This document shows positions 12,008 to 24,582 of a DNA stretch of 64,000 bases, piece after piece (position 1 is the first letter of the stretch; each line of letters begins with the position of its first letter). The translations under genes and the position numbers were made by a program. Under the pieces are notes generated by a model that saw only the letters and a list, made by a program, of their open reading frames with translations, did no database searches and was not told where the DNA came from. Source of the stretch: Pelodera strongyloides. Taxonomy: Eukaryota; Nematoda; Chromadorea; Rhabditida; Rhabditidae. The DNA lies in assembly GCA_036852015.1 (NCBI GenBank), contig JAANDG010000038.1, positions 372,001-436,000 of the forward strand. The letters run 5' to 3'.

Positions 12008-15000
12008 TCAATCCTCCTCCTGTTCAAAAGGGTTCGTGAACGCATTCTCAAATGGATTTCTAAACTTGGGAGTCGGCTCATCGAATGGATTGTTACCGGC
12101 CGCGGAGGAATCAACTGAAAAAAATCCAGTATGAAGTGGTAACGATAAGTTGGCAAAATCACGGATTTTTGTTATTTTTACTCACTAGATAGAGAGTTTG
12201 ATGTACTGAATAAGAAAATCAAAAAATTAGCTACTGTGTAGAGAGAAGAGTTATGGGCCCACAAATACTTGCTTTTTCATAGTTTGAAGGAATTAGACAA
12301 CTAATTACAGTATTAGAATAGTACTAGTATATAGCATTCGCATAGTATGCGTTCAGCAACACCCCCACCTGTCGTCCTAGACATTGTGCTGTGCGATCTC
12401 TGAATGCTGGTTGGATGTAGTTCATCCTCGTCATCCTCAAATGGATTCTTGGTCGTCAAATGGTCGGCAAATGGGTTCTGCCGATTCCCAGACGGAGAGT
12501 GCATCTGAAAGTTGAACGCATAGACACATCTCATACCAAACAACAAATACTGAGTGCTAGTTTATCACTTCACCTAATGCAAGAACCATTGGGGAGACCC
12601 GATTAGGTAGATCTTAGTTACGCTAGGCTAGAAATTAAACATAACACGTTAAAAGAATACCAAACTTAAAGTAGGGTGTTACTTGCGCAAATCACAAAAC
12701 GGAATCATCATAAAAATCACCTATCATGGGTGTGCTGTACATACGTGCGTACGTGTATGTGTGTTGTGTGTGTATGTATGTGTGTTGTGTTTGAGTGTGT
12801 GAGTGTATTGTGTGTATGTGTGTGTCACGGTGTGTCACTCCAACTTCAACAACCTTACCCGTGTGTTATGCAGTGCCGATGGCGTCGAATTAAAGAGTCC
12901 TCTCTTCAGATAGTCGGCCACAACACTCATCCCATTCACGTTGGTTTTCAGCTGCAATTTACAAACATTACCTTACCTTAGGCTTAGGCTTAAAGCGAAA
13001 TATCACCCGGTTTGGTTTTTTTCACCAAAAATAGTTTAAAAACAGTTATCAACGAACATAAATATAAAAACACAAACAAATAAGTGCGTATTACAAAAAA
13101 ATGTGTGCAAACTAAGATTTTTTTGATTTTGTATGGAAAAATCCGCACATGGCGGTCGGCCTAGTAAAATAGCCGAAAAAACGCCATCTGGGAATTTGAA
13201 ATAATTAAACATTCCGCGGCATCCAAATGACGAAATGTTGACAAAATATTTTGAATTTGCTAGTAAAATAAGGGTTTAAATGCAATCAACGCACGGTTGT
13301 CTACTCCTCCTCTTTTTCTATTTTTTTTATTGAGACCGACCGCTAATTCGCTTTAAAGGGCATGTCAAGGGGGATTCTGCGCAGAAAGGCATCTCCAGGC
13401 GCAGACTAAGTAAATCTCAAAAGGCGCCCAATACAGTAACCCATAAAAATGGCGCCAGAATAAAATATTTGAGATTTTGTCATAAACGTGAACAAAACAC
13501 GCCGTAACGCAAGCAAACGGGCGCGTTGTGGCGAGCCGGTAATTCAAGCCGTCCCGTGGACAGAGATTTGACTTAGCTCTGTCCGCACGACTAGAATCCC
13601 GCACTAAATAATAATAATAATAATTTATTGACACATTATATAAAATATATAAGTGTGCATCATATAAATGATGATGAGAAGGTTGGCAAATTAAGCCGCA
13701 TGTAACGATTAGCTTGAGTTGTTGAGGGGTTTGAAATTGTTTTTCTTCTTTCATGAAAGTTTTTGTTTATTTTTATTTTCACTTTCTTTACCTTCAAAAC
13801 GCAAGCTTTTTTTGAGCCCAACATGCAAAACCGGCTTGACATTCCCTTTAAGAGAAAAATGTTGATAATTATTCTGACAGATCCGGCACTTATTCTACAT
13901 TCTTCGTTTCAACTGACTTGGTACAAAAGCAAGCATGATTAATGCGAAATTAATTAACAACCACTACTGGACTTCTGCAACATTTACTCTTGCATACACT
14001 TATACATTTTCGATTCTCGTTGATTACTAATATTTTAGCACCATTGGAAATTCCTTAACAGTAATATCAAACATTTGAAACATAGACCCACCTGATCCCG
14101 GAAAGCATTATAAGAAGCTCTTTGCGCAAAATTTTCATCCCGCATGCTGTAATTGAAATATTAATAAAAAAAGTCCAATCAATGATAAGCGATGTTTCAA
14201 CGAGCGCATAAACCGAGCCAAGAAAACTAAGTGACTGCTACAGGTCTCTCTCTATTTTGTCCCATTTGGAATAATACCCATACCCAGCAACCGCTATACA
14301 GCTAACAAAATACCGGTGACGGAGGTATTATCAGCACTCAGCACTGATCACTAAACTTTAAAGGGGATGACTACCTTGCAGCTTGTCCCCTTTTGTGCGC
14401 GCACGCTGGACATTGGTCCGGATTGTCCTCGGCATACGAATCAAAACAGTGGACGTGAAAGCTGAAATTGACATTTTCGAATGAATAAACTATGGATTTA
14501 TGTGAACATTGAATTGAAAACACTATGTCCCGTTACAGTACTTTATGTGCAAGACAAAAAAACCATCGACGATCAAATTAACACTTGTATAAGGCTACAT
14601 AACATTGAAATTGAAACGACACTTGGGATTTCTTTCCATGCAATGCAGTAGTACAGTGTATGGTATGCATTGCTCACAAGAGTTTTCACAATTCACTATA
14701 TACAAAACCAAATACAAAGCAAGCTCGACAAAACAATACAACAAGAAGATATTTCAACTAAAGCAGTCATCCTGCAGGTACCTACAACTTTTACATGATA
14801 CTAAATCTACATAAAACAAAAAGCAAGACCAAAGTAAGCCCAAAACAAAACGACAATAATCAATATATATATATATATATATATAATCCCACCAACCTGT
14901 GTCTGCACAAAAAGTGAACGGCGGGCAATTGAAGACTAGTCGCGCATGCACAACATTTGCCCACTTGAATCACTTGGGCACTGGAATAGTGTTAAGGGCT

Positions 15001-18000
15001 TAAGGTTAAGGTTAGACCCGTCTTCGCAAGAGATATGAACTCCGCACGGGTTCCGTGCCTGAAATACACGGTTCGGCCGGCCCGCTCTGGGTTTTTGATC
15101 ATAATCATCATAACATGCCGTAAATCATATGCCAGGCCGAGAACTTATAATACTTTACATGTGAGGTTTACAATTTGGTGCGCTTCCCAAGATTCTAATA
15201 AACATTTAAACATCTAATGTTTAGAAATACAGAACTTGTAGTGAAAGGAACTAAACGACTGAGAAAATAAATAATGACATGGCACAAAATACAAACTGGC
15301 CTTCAGGCCTATACTATCAAGGTTCAAATGACCGAAAACACTTGGCTCGCGCCACTGATAATCTAAAATAAACCCATACTTGAAGCTCAGATTATCAATC
15401 TGATTGCTGATTTCGGTCATTTTCGCTTCCGAATCGGAAATCAACTTCTTGTCGACTTCCAGCTGAAAAAAAAGACGCATTAGAGGAGAGAAACGGAGAA
15501 AATTCGACGAACGTTGTTTCTATGCTCTGATCCTGACCCGCACGTCGCCCTGCAGCATTTGCCGCAGGGTGCGGATCTGCAGGACCGCACATGAGGGAAA
15601 GTCTGCGTGCGTATCATCACATGCAGGCAAGTATGCGCACAGCGCAGGCTCAAAACGTACAGGCCAATCCGTGTCGCACTCTGTGCGCACCAGAACGTAG
15701 TATATATTTATAATAAGGCAAATGCACTCACCTGTTTTTGCTGTTCAGTCAGCCATCTGATAACATAATCGCGGACCGCAGACACCTAAATAAATACGTT
15801 ATAAACGATACATAGAATGCAATTAAACGCCTATTATAAGCATAAATGTACTCTAGACTAACTTTAATAAAACAATAAACTACCGTAATACTGGCAACTG
15901 AGAACCTGAAACTAAAAAACCAACTCACCTCGAGTTGATATATATACAAGGTTTACTTCGATGATATATTGGTTTTTATAAAAAAAAATACAATAAACTA
16001 CCGTAATACTGGCAGTTAAACCGTAACCTTGGCAAATGGAATAAACTACCGCAACCCTGGCAATTACAATAAACTACCGTAATCCAATTACAGTGACTAT
16101 CCACTACCGTAATGTTGGAAAGTAAAAACTGGCAAGACAAAACGGACACCATAAGTCCAACCCACCTTGAGTGTATTGCTGCGCGACAAAATTTCGAGTA
16201 CAGTTAGTGGATGGACACAATTAGTGGACGAAATACTGCAATAAGAAAAGCATGATCTATGATGTATAAAAAGAAACAGGACAAGAGTTTAACGGAATAG
16301 AATAAAGAACCCCGCCGAAATCGGGTGACCATCTCCCAGGCTTCCGCCTCCCAGAGGTTCAATCCATCACACTTTATTATCCGTCACACGCAAATTAGTG
16401 CGAAATAAGTTCCGCCAAAGGGGGTACCACCTCCCCAAAAGCAGAATATGCTACTTAACGGCACCGCATAAGTCTTTGTTCTCGGCTCCGGAAAAACACT
16501 GTGGGTAAAGGGGAAAATCAAATTCTATTCCAGCTCGCACGTGTTCAAAACCCTATTTCGTTTACGCAACAAATTCAACACGAGAAATTCACGATAATGC
16601 GTAGTTGGTTGTCTATGAGCTGGAGGAGTTAGTGGGTACGGCTGACCGTAAAATAATACGAATATATAATACAAAATACCTATTCAACATCCTCGTTACC
16701 GTACTCTCGGGCACATCCGTCGTCAACTTGGACACGTAGACCAGAGCAGTCAGCCACAGATCGGGAGACCTGAGATTGTGACAGGATTTTAAAGAGTTGT
16801 GACAGAGGATTTGGAAGTCTACATTATCAGGAACTACACGTTTGTTCAGTGCATTATGTGGCACACACATAAATGAGAAAGTAGTTGAAACATCTTACAT
16901 TTCAAAAACACGTGCTCCACAGTTTTAACTGAAAAATGCATGAAAATTTTACATAGAAATTTCAACAAAAATCCAAATATAAACCACTAACTTCTCCAGT
17001 TCACACTGTGTGATAATCGATTCCAGCTTTCCGCACTTCATGTAGAAATTGATGAGGTCCGTTATCCTAGAAAATGTCATACAATTTAAGTTTAACTACC
17101 AAGTGTCCAATGTCGTTAACGTAGTGCAGCTGCAGCGTTTTTAGACTTTTAGACTGCGTTTCCTTAAATGATAGTTTAATTCATAGTAACTTTGAACCGT
17201 ACTCACCTTTTCTCCTTCACATAGATATACTCAATAAGCGGGGCGCATTCGAATATCTGTGCCAGTTCAAGAGCCCTTGGCAATGGTCCAGAATCCAATA
17301 GAGATTGGGCCGCGTGCACAATCTCCACATCGGACTAAATTTCACTGATATTGAAAATTGAAACACTCATCAAAAGGAGAAGGAGCAAAAGATATACCGT
17401 GTGTAAATGCTAGGCAGTATCTCTGAGGCCATATATTCACCACAACGATTCCCTCGGGTCGGGACATATTCCCCGGGGACAGAAAATGACTTTCTAATGT
17501 GAGACTCGCAGAGAAAAAGACACAACAGGGAATACCCCATAGACATTACGGTATCATTGACCATGGAAGCACACACTCAACTCCACAACACAAGAGAAAA
17601 TCAATTCAGCACAAAGCAAAGAACCACAAAACAGATGCCACAATACCAAAACTGCTACTACAAACAATACCATCTTGCCCTTGGCATAATCCCTGAGTTT
17701 CAATTCCAGAATGGTATTGCGTAGTGTGATGGCGGACGGAGCGGAGGCCTTAATAAATAATAGAAATAAAAGACTGCAGGGAAACACCATAAGACAATTC
17801 ATTAACTTTCAAGTTCTGCACAAATTCAGTATTTCAAGGGAAATCCACGTCCACTAGTTACAGAGACAGAAAGTGTTCTAGATTAAATAAATGCATCGCT
17901 TAATTAACAACGCAGTCAACGCTTCCAAAAACAGCTATTCCCCGGTTGTCAAAAATAACGGAAAAGTCATACAGTAAGCAGACCGTAAATAAATCCACGC

Positions 18001-21000
18001 AGCTCTACAGTACTCAAACCGTAAGGACCAACCGTTTCTAGCGCCTTTTCGATGAATTGCGTAGCTCTTTCAGGATCCGAAACAAATACTTTCAGCAATT
18101 TCGACACGTCAAACGCTTCTGCAGAAATACAGTTAAAACAAAATCACAACAATAATACCCTTTACATCACTGTAGCGTTATTCCTCCTGGCTCCTACGTA
18201 CAATCTAGACTGTTGTGAAAATTTTGGCATGGAGCAAATCCGATCCCGCGTTTGTAGCACGGAACAGCCATCGGTTGAGTAACAATATATAATGCTCTCC
18301 CCTAACCTAAGGCCTCTCTCGGCGGCGGCGCATAGTGCTAACTTAATATCAGGGTTCCGGGACTTCATTAAACAAAGCATACCTGGATCCATTCCATCCA
18401 ATAACTGAACCAACAGATCCATCGTCTCATCCGGGCAACCGTCGAGCAGAACTTTGCCAAAATCCACCACATATTCGCAGGCCTAAAACATAATCCGCTC
18501 AACTACATTTGTTCCACTAGAGTACTAGACCACAGTCCACAGTAATACCATTGCTCCACTAGTACGAGTTGTTGGGCCTATTTAAGACAAAACACACCAC
18601 ACCTGTATCGGCGGCAGACTCTTCAAATAGTTGATAGCCTTCTTGAAGTCCTTCAGGTCTTCCACCATTATCAGGAGATAACATCTGTGCAGACCTCTCA
18701 ACCTAGACAGGCCTGCCGCCTCCGGGTAATACTTACTGGCGCGTAGAACCTAAAGGTAGAAAGTTTAATTTCCCAATTTGAGTTCACGTGTTTATTATAG
18801 TTTTGAAAGATTCTACGTTGAATAGGGACAATAGAGGCAAACCTGACAGCCTAATAGACCATAACCCCTACTTACAACATCAACTCACGTTAAAAGCTCC
18901 CTCGAAATCACAGTTTTCCCTGGTCGTTTCAATGAATTCACGAATTTTCTTGCGGTCACCTGAAATACTAATTTATCGGTCGAACAGCTGGACAAGTTTA
19001 GCCGCTCTTGTTAGAAAAGTCACTTATCACAGTCATTACAATCCTGCATTGAAACTGCAGTCAAAGAAACACATCTCGAACAAAAATTCGCATATTCCTT
19101 ACCTATCTTCGCGTAGCAGTTTATCAATATAGAAGTGTGATGTGTGTTATGCACTCCATTCGCGTGAAGTGCCTCCAAAAAGGCACAAAGTTGGTGGATC
19201 TTTGATCCGTCCAGGAACTAGAAACATCAGAAAATGATTATCAAATACAAATTATATCAAAGATAGCACCGAATAAGCACACAATCAGGTTCTCATACAG
19301 TTACCATTAGAGTTGTCAGTTCTAGGGTAGCGGTTAGCGATTAACCAAAAACTTTGCCAAAACCAACCCTCTTAATCACATAAGACGGTTCCAGTGTTCC
19401 AATTGTCTCCTTGTATTGGTTCATTGCGTTGTCAAAGTCACCCTTTCTGAAATCCAATAATGAATCAATTTTTTTCCGAACTACATGGCGCCTACTCCTA
19501 CTGTCCTACACGAAACGCAAGTCAGTTTGAAGAAGCCATAAAATGAACTCTAGGAATAGGAGCTCCATTATCTATGGGACAGAACTGTGTATGCACTCAC
19601 GAATAGAAATAGTCGGCATATTTGGCGTGAATTGACGGCAATCGTTCTGCTGCATCTTCGCTGCGTTTCGCCAAGCTGAAACAAATCTACAATTGGAAAT
19701 ACAATCCAGAGTTTTCCTGAAATTGACTAACACAACTACCTAACCCAAGTAAACTATCTTTGACTGGGAATGAACGTAAGATAGATAGCTGTATCGATCA
19801 GAACTCCAAAATTATCCGTTACCGGTAACAAGAAATATCAACAAGTACGTTAGAACACTACGGTAGCTGGTAGTACACAATCGCGTTGATTAACTCACTT
19901 AATAGCCACATCATAAAAATTCTTCTTGTACAGTATCTCGAGCTTTGAGTTGAGGTGCTTAGGGATCAACTGTGAGAGGGTTCCATCGTGACCTAAACGA
20001 AACAATCATAAAAAAATTGAGCAAGCTGTGCTCGAATAAGTACCATATCTCCTCTTCCCTATCATAAAAACGACTTCGATTCCAAATTTAGTACAGATTT
20101 GACCACCACTGGCGCCGAACATATGCCGCGCATGTTTAGATCAGGAAAGGTATCCAAATCCAAGCACGCCCGCAGGCGGTCTCATAATTGTCTCACAATA
20201 GTAAACCACACAAGCAAACTCACTTAAAATAGTCAGCGTATCATTGAGCACGAAGAGAGTGCACGTCGCCGGAAGAGAACAAGAGAAACCAATGTATTGG
20301 CCAACTACATCATACACCGACACCATAGACATCCATTCAGCTTCCGCAGTTCTGAAGAAAAATAATGATCCGATAGATTGTTAGAGAGCCAATTAGTCAA
20401 TTACTTCATCTTAATAAATCCACAACTATTAGCTAATTACAACATTATAACCTTCTACTCTACCTAACATGCGTAGCTGTTTTCACAAATCTCGATACCG
20501 TACTTAGAAAGGAAGCAACGTATAAAAATAAAGCAAAGTACATACACAATCAACGCCGGCTGTTTTGTGAGAAGTGCCACGCAACCTCCCGCCTCCACCA
20601 ATTGAAGAGTCTCATGTGTACGCCCCAGAGCATGACACCGGCCCTGCAATTAAACAAAGTAATATAGTGGATAGAAGTAGATGAAACATTCATCATGATT
20701 CATCATGAACTACGTTTGTAATACTAATCTAAGATACGATAAGACGTAAACGCAAGGTACCGTAGTCAACATTACAGAAAAAGCCAGTAACCGTCAGGGA
20801 GTCGGCATTGTAGAAAAGAGGCGCTAAACTAAACCGATGGCTACCAATTTCAAAACTTAACTATAAGTGGCATATGGGCTCATAGCGCAATTATCAATTA
20901 CTAAAGAGCTGGTGGAACATGAAAAAATGTCGTTTACAAATATTGATAGGAAATACACAAACGCAAAAGAAAACAAACTCTCACCTGTGTCCCATCGGGA

Positions 21001-23772
21001 AGCAGACACTGATCAGCTTCATAAAAGTATACCATCTGAAAAGCATAGAAATGAGATTATGTAGAGAAACCCTACCGCAGATCAAAACCGCTCTACCAAC
21101 ACAATATTCACTAACCATAAATAAACAGACAGTAATCATAAAGCTGCGTAGAGTAGAATGCTCAACAAAAAGTCCGCATCAATGAACTTCAAAACACACT
21201 TTTATATGAAAATGAAATTTGGAGTGTTTGTAGTTTGTAGTGAACAAGCAAACTTCTATCAATCCTTACATCCTTGTTGGCAACAATCAGCTGTCCGGTC
21301 CTCTCACTGAACGTCCAACACCTCCGCGAGGCACCATTTGCGTCATCGTGACGAAGCTAGAAAGAATACCTACTTAATTGAAACGGAAATAACAATTTAC
21401 GTTATTAATCACCTAAAGATTTTTGCCACCTCAAGCAATCTACGCCACCAAGCATTCTAGACTTCAGTTAGGAGGAATAATAACTATGAACCTAATGGCT
21501 ATTTCGAGGCGCAAACGCAATTAGATAATTAGATTATGCTAGAACTAATTAGAACTCACCTTATGTGTAACCTGCTTGTTCTCGATCACAAAACTTCGGA
21601 TAGTCCTCGCAGTGAGTAGGAACAATACAAATCTACCGCTACCAGGTGCTACCTGGAAAACAAACCTAGCTCTACAGTAAAAAGGAATCAAGAGTCAGTA
21701 AAAACTCACGATTCATTAAAAAAATACTACTTTAAAAACTATCTGTATATGTAAAACAAAGAAATATGTTAAATCGGTCAATCATCTTATTGGTGTACTT
21801 CTCAAACATAACTACGCCAAAGTTTGAGGTACACCTGCAAAAAATGGAACTGCAATAAAAAAGGACAGGCAGGACCAGCCACGATGTTTCACAACACTAA
21901 TAAATTTAACAACTTGTAGCCTTTAGATAGTAGATTGGATTTCGGTATCAGTATCGGGTATCAAGACCCATCGCGTACGTTTTAACATAGTTTTTAACTA
22001 TTTTATAACAACACACTTTACAGTGATACAATCATTACTTTCAAAAATAAATAAAAGTTCAAAAAATTAACTACAGCTCCTACCTCAGCCAGTGCAAGAC
22101 CCGACACAGCACCATCCTGTGGAGACGACTCTTGTACACGAAGCCATCTACCATTGACACCCTAAATCGAATGTATGCAGTGGAATAAAGGATGAACCTC
22201 GAGTTGCCCTACCTAGATATGAATACAACAAAAAGAGCATCACTACTAACGCAAAGCATGAATGATGAGTCACTATACATATAAGTGTTATCTTCATAAC
22301 TAACAATAAGTCATGGTACGAGGACAGCTCCCTCAAATCAATATGTCGGTTGGCAAGGCAAACAAGGGTATTTATTTTCAATATTTGTATCCACCTTATC
22401 TTTCAAAAAATCCCCCGTAAACACTGCCGCTGACCCGTCTCCGAAGCCGGCTGCAATAGCACCAAAAGATGAATGCACAGCGAACGATGTGCATGGGGCA
22501 GATGTGTTTCCACAGTGGCCCACCCTGGAAATAAACGGTATCTTAAAAAGAACTTCACATATAGCAAAAAGACAACCGAATATTTAAGTCCATGTATAGT
22601 ATGCTAATTTGAAGTGATGTGGGGGCATAGAGCCAACACACATCAGCTGGGCACACCGAGGTCGGCATCTCGCAGCTGGTAGGTAGTTACTCATGTGATG
22701 CCTAATACGATCTAACCTACACAAACACAAACTCACTTAATTGACTTAATCATGGCGGGAGTGTCCTTCTCCAGCTTGTCCATGTCCCAGATCTTAATCA
22801 CCGAGTTGATGTTCTGCTCGTCCTCCTGAAAGTGGTAAACTTATAGATAGAACTAACTAAATGTACGTTCATGAATAGAAAGGGGAAATAGATAAGATAC
22901 ATGGAAATGTGGTAAGGGAAAAACGCCCCCAGGCGAGTACCCGCAAGACACACATGCGCAGCGCGTAATTCAAATGAATGAGCCTATTATACGAAACGTA
23001 ATGGGATTTTCCTGCTCAATGTAGTCACCTATTGAGAGAGGAGCTTGGAGCAACCAAATAAATAAGCGAAAATAAGCAAAACTAACCCCGAGAGAGACCA
23101 GGAAGTCTCCAACCGCCTTCAAACCAGTCAACGACTTTTCGTAAGGGCGCCACACGTATACTTGGAGATCTCTGAAATCTGAAAACTACTAGAACGCTAC
23201 AATATCGACCGGCACATGATTAAATCTACAGTAAAGCATAGTGTGCCAGGTGATAATATTTTCCCGGGTCATGAATAATAAACGCACTTTCCCAGACGAA
23301 ACACTGCTCCACGGTTCTCTCCGAGGTAAACGGCATCTTGTGCAGACGTCCAGCATTCTACAGTGACATCCTGAAGAAGTAAATGTTTGCAATGCGCTGT
23401 TAGAAACTGGGGTAATACAAAGGAATCTAATCTAGAAAGTCGCTTGGTCTGGTGACGTACATTTCGTATTTTTGCATACTAATTTTGCCAAAACTCATTA
23501 CTCACTATGAATGGCCAACACACACAACAAAATTACCGTAACGTCGACAATAAACAGTCCCCAATAATACTGACTACAGTACACCTCGAACATCAATGAC
23601 TTAATTCGGTGTCGTGCAAGCCACAAACAATGAATACAGTACACTCCAAAGGTCAATAATAAATTAATGTACTCACCTTCAATCCGAGAAACTTTTCGCC
23701 AGTACTCGGGTCAGTGACTGGTGTTTTATCAAAGAAGTTGAACCTTCTCCAACCAAGGTCCACCTGGCTCAT
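12008..23772 (-). CDS. vps-11: VPS11, core subunit of the HOPS/CORVET tethering complexes
   Basis: Tethers endosomes and lysosomes before fusion. Starts MSQVDLGWRRFNFFDK right after TTGTAG (trans-splice acceptor). Exons: 23677-23772, 23288-23370, 23087-23171, 22737-22825, 22395-22524, 22084-22161, 21560-21652, 21270-21356, 20985-21035, 20546-20643, 20224-20351, 19899-19992, 19601-19675, 19368-19446, 19103-19217, 18889-18959, 18603-18749, 18383-18482, 18033-18118, 17671-17748, 17207-17334, 16992-17066, 16680-16769, 16166-16235, 15732-15785, 15380-15462, 14897-14980, 14375-14461, 14092-14146, 12859-12951, 12369-12504, 12008-12114. Total 2925 nt = 974 aa, all phases agree. An N-terminal beta-propeller and an alpha-solenoid are expected from the family. 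A short coiled coil (about 760-787) precedes a RING finger (C797/C800, C813, H818/H820, C821, C833-P-A-C836; LPAVHFLC is diagnostic). The tail (about 895-974) holds five NPF motifs at 904, 914, 948, 959 and 967. Confidence 0.96.
12989..13357. mobile_element. TTAAAGCG-ended inverted-repeat element, copy 2
   Basis: Inverted-orientation copy of the element at 829-1222. It runs from TTAAAGCGAAATATCACCCGG to CGACCGCTAATTCGCTTTAAA, and its interior blocks match the reverse complement of copy 1. Lies in the vps-11 intron between exons 12859-12951 and 14092-14146. No coding capacity. Confidence 0.7.
15878..16120. repeat. Irregular tandem repeat around AATAAACTACCGTAATACTGGCAA
   Basis: About five to six diverged copies of a motif built on AAACTACCGTAA and CTGGCA are spread through a vps-11 intron (between exons 15732-15785 and 16166-16235). 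Not coding. Confidence 0.7.
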
Positions 23773-24582
23773 ACCTACAATCAACAAAGCGGTATTACAC
23801 GTGGTTTTAAAAATACTTGATAGCGGCATTCTCAAGAATTATGTACAACTTTACGTACCCTTATGTGAGTTTCCGGCACAGAACACACAATTTGCATATA
23901 ATATTTGGAAATTCGAAAAAAAGTCTCGAGCATAAGTTACAAAACCTAAGCAGACAACCAAGTAAGTGTATTTGTAAGGCAAATCATTGATAGTATACTA
24001 CCGACTGGCGGATATTGATTTCGACTGATAATTAATCAAAAATAGAAATTTATTGATATTGATCCCAAAAATAGACTCAAACAAAACTATGCAACCGACT
24101 ATAACTACCAAAAATGTAAGCACACCAACCAAATAAAGTTTAACAATAATCTTTGCTTATCACAATTTGTTACCAGTGAAAGAACTTGAATGTTAAAAGA
24201 GAGCTAGCGACAATACTATCACAGAAAAAAAACATGCACAACCGAAGAAAAGCCACAAAATAATTTCGGTTGATTAATATGTACAATTGACATTCTATTA
24301 ATAAGTAACGGACTAGTGGAAAGATGTTTTCATACAAACTAACAAACCCCAAAAAAACCCATACCTTCACACAGATATGCCACATGCCTAACGCCAAAAA
24401 AATAAGGCACAACAAAAAAGGCAGAATGCTAATAGTCAATAGAATATCTTTAAAGCTTGGAAACAAAGGTCATACGGATAAAAATATTTCGTGAATAATG
24501 AAGAATTAATGTTTGAAAACTTTGCGGATCAATATAATATATCAATTGCACCAGTTGCTTCGTAATCTGGGAATACAGTAGA
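23773..24582. other. Spacer between EDEM (upstream) and vps-11 (downstream)
   Basis: About 810 bp between the stop codon of EDEM and the start codon of vps-11, both on the minus strand. This is longer than typical nematode operon spacing, and I see no clear repeat or gene. It should hold the EDEM 3' UTR and vps-11 promoter or trans-splice signals. Confidence 0.55.

Noticed and set aside
21775..21835. Possible extra vps-11 exon (FGVVMFEKYTNKMID frame after a TTTGCAG acceptor)
   Set aside because: Phase does not fit. The exon at 21560-21652 joins directly in frame to the one ending at 22084, and family alignment needs nothing between them.
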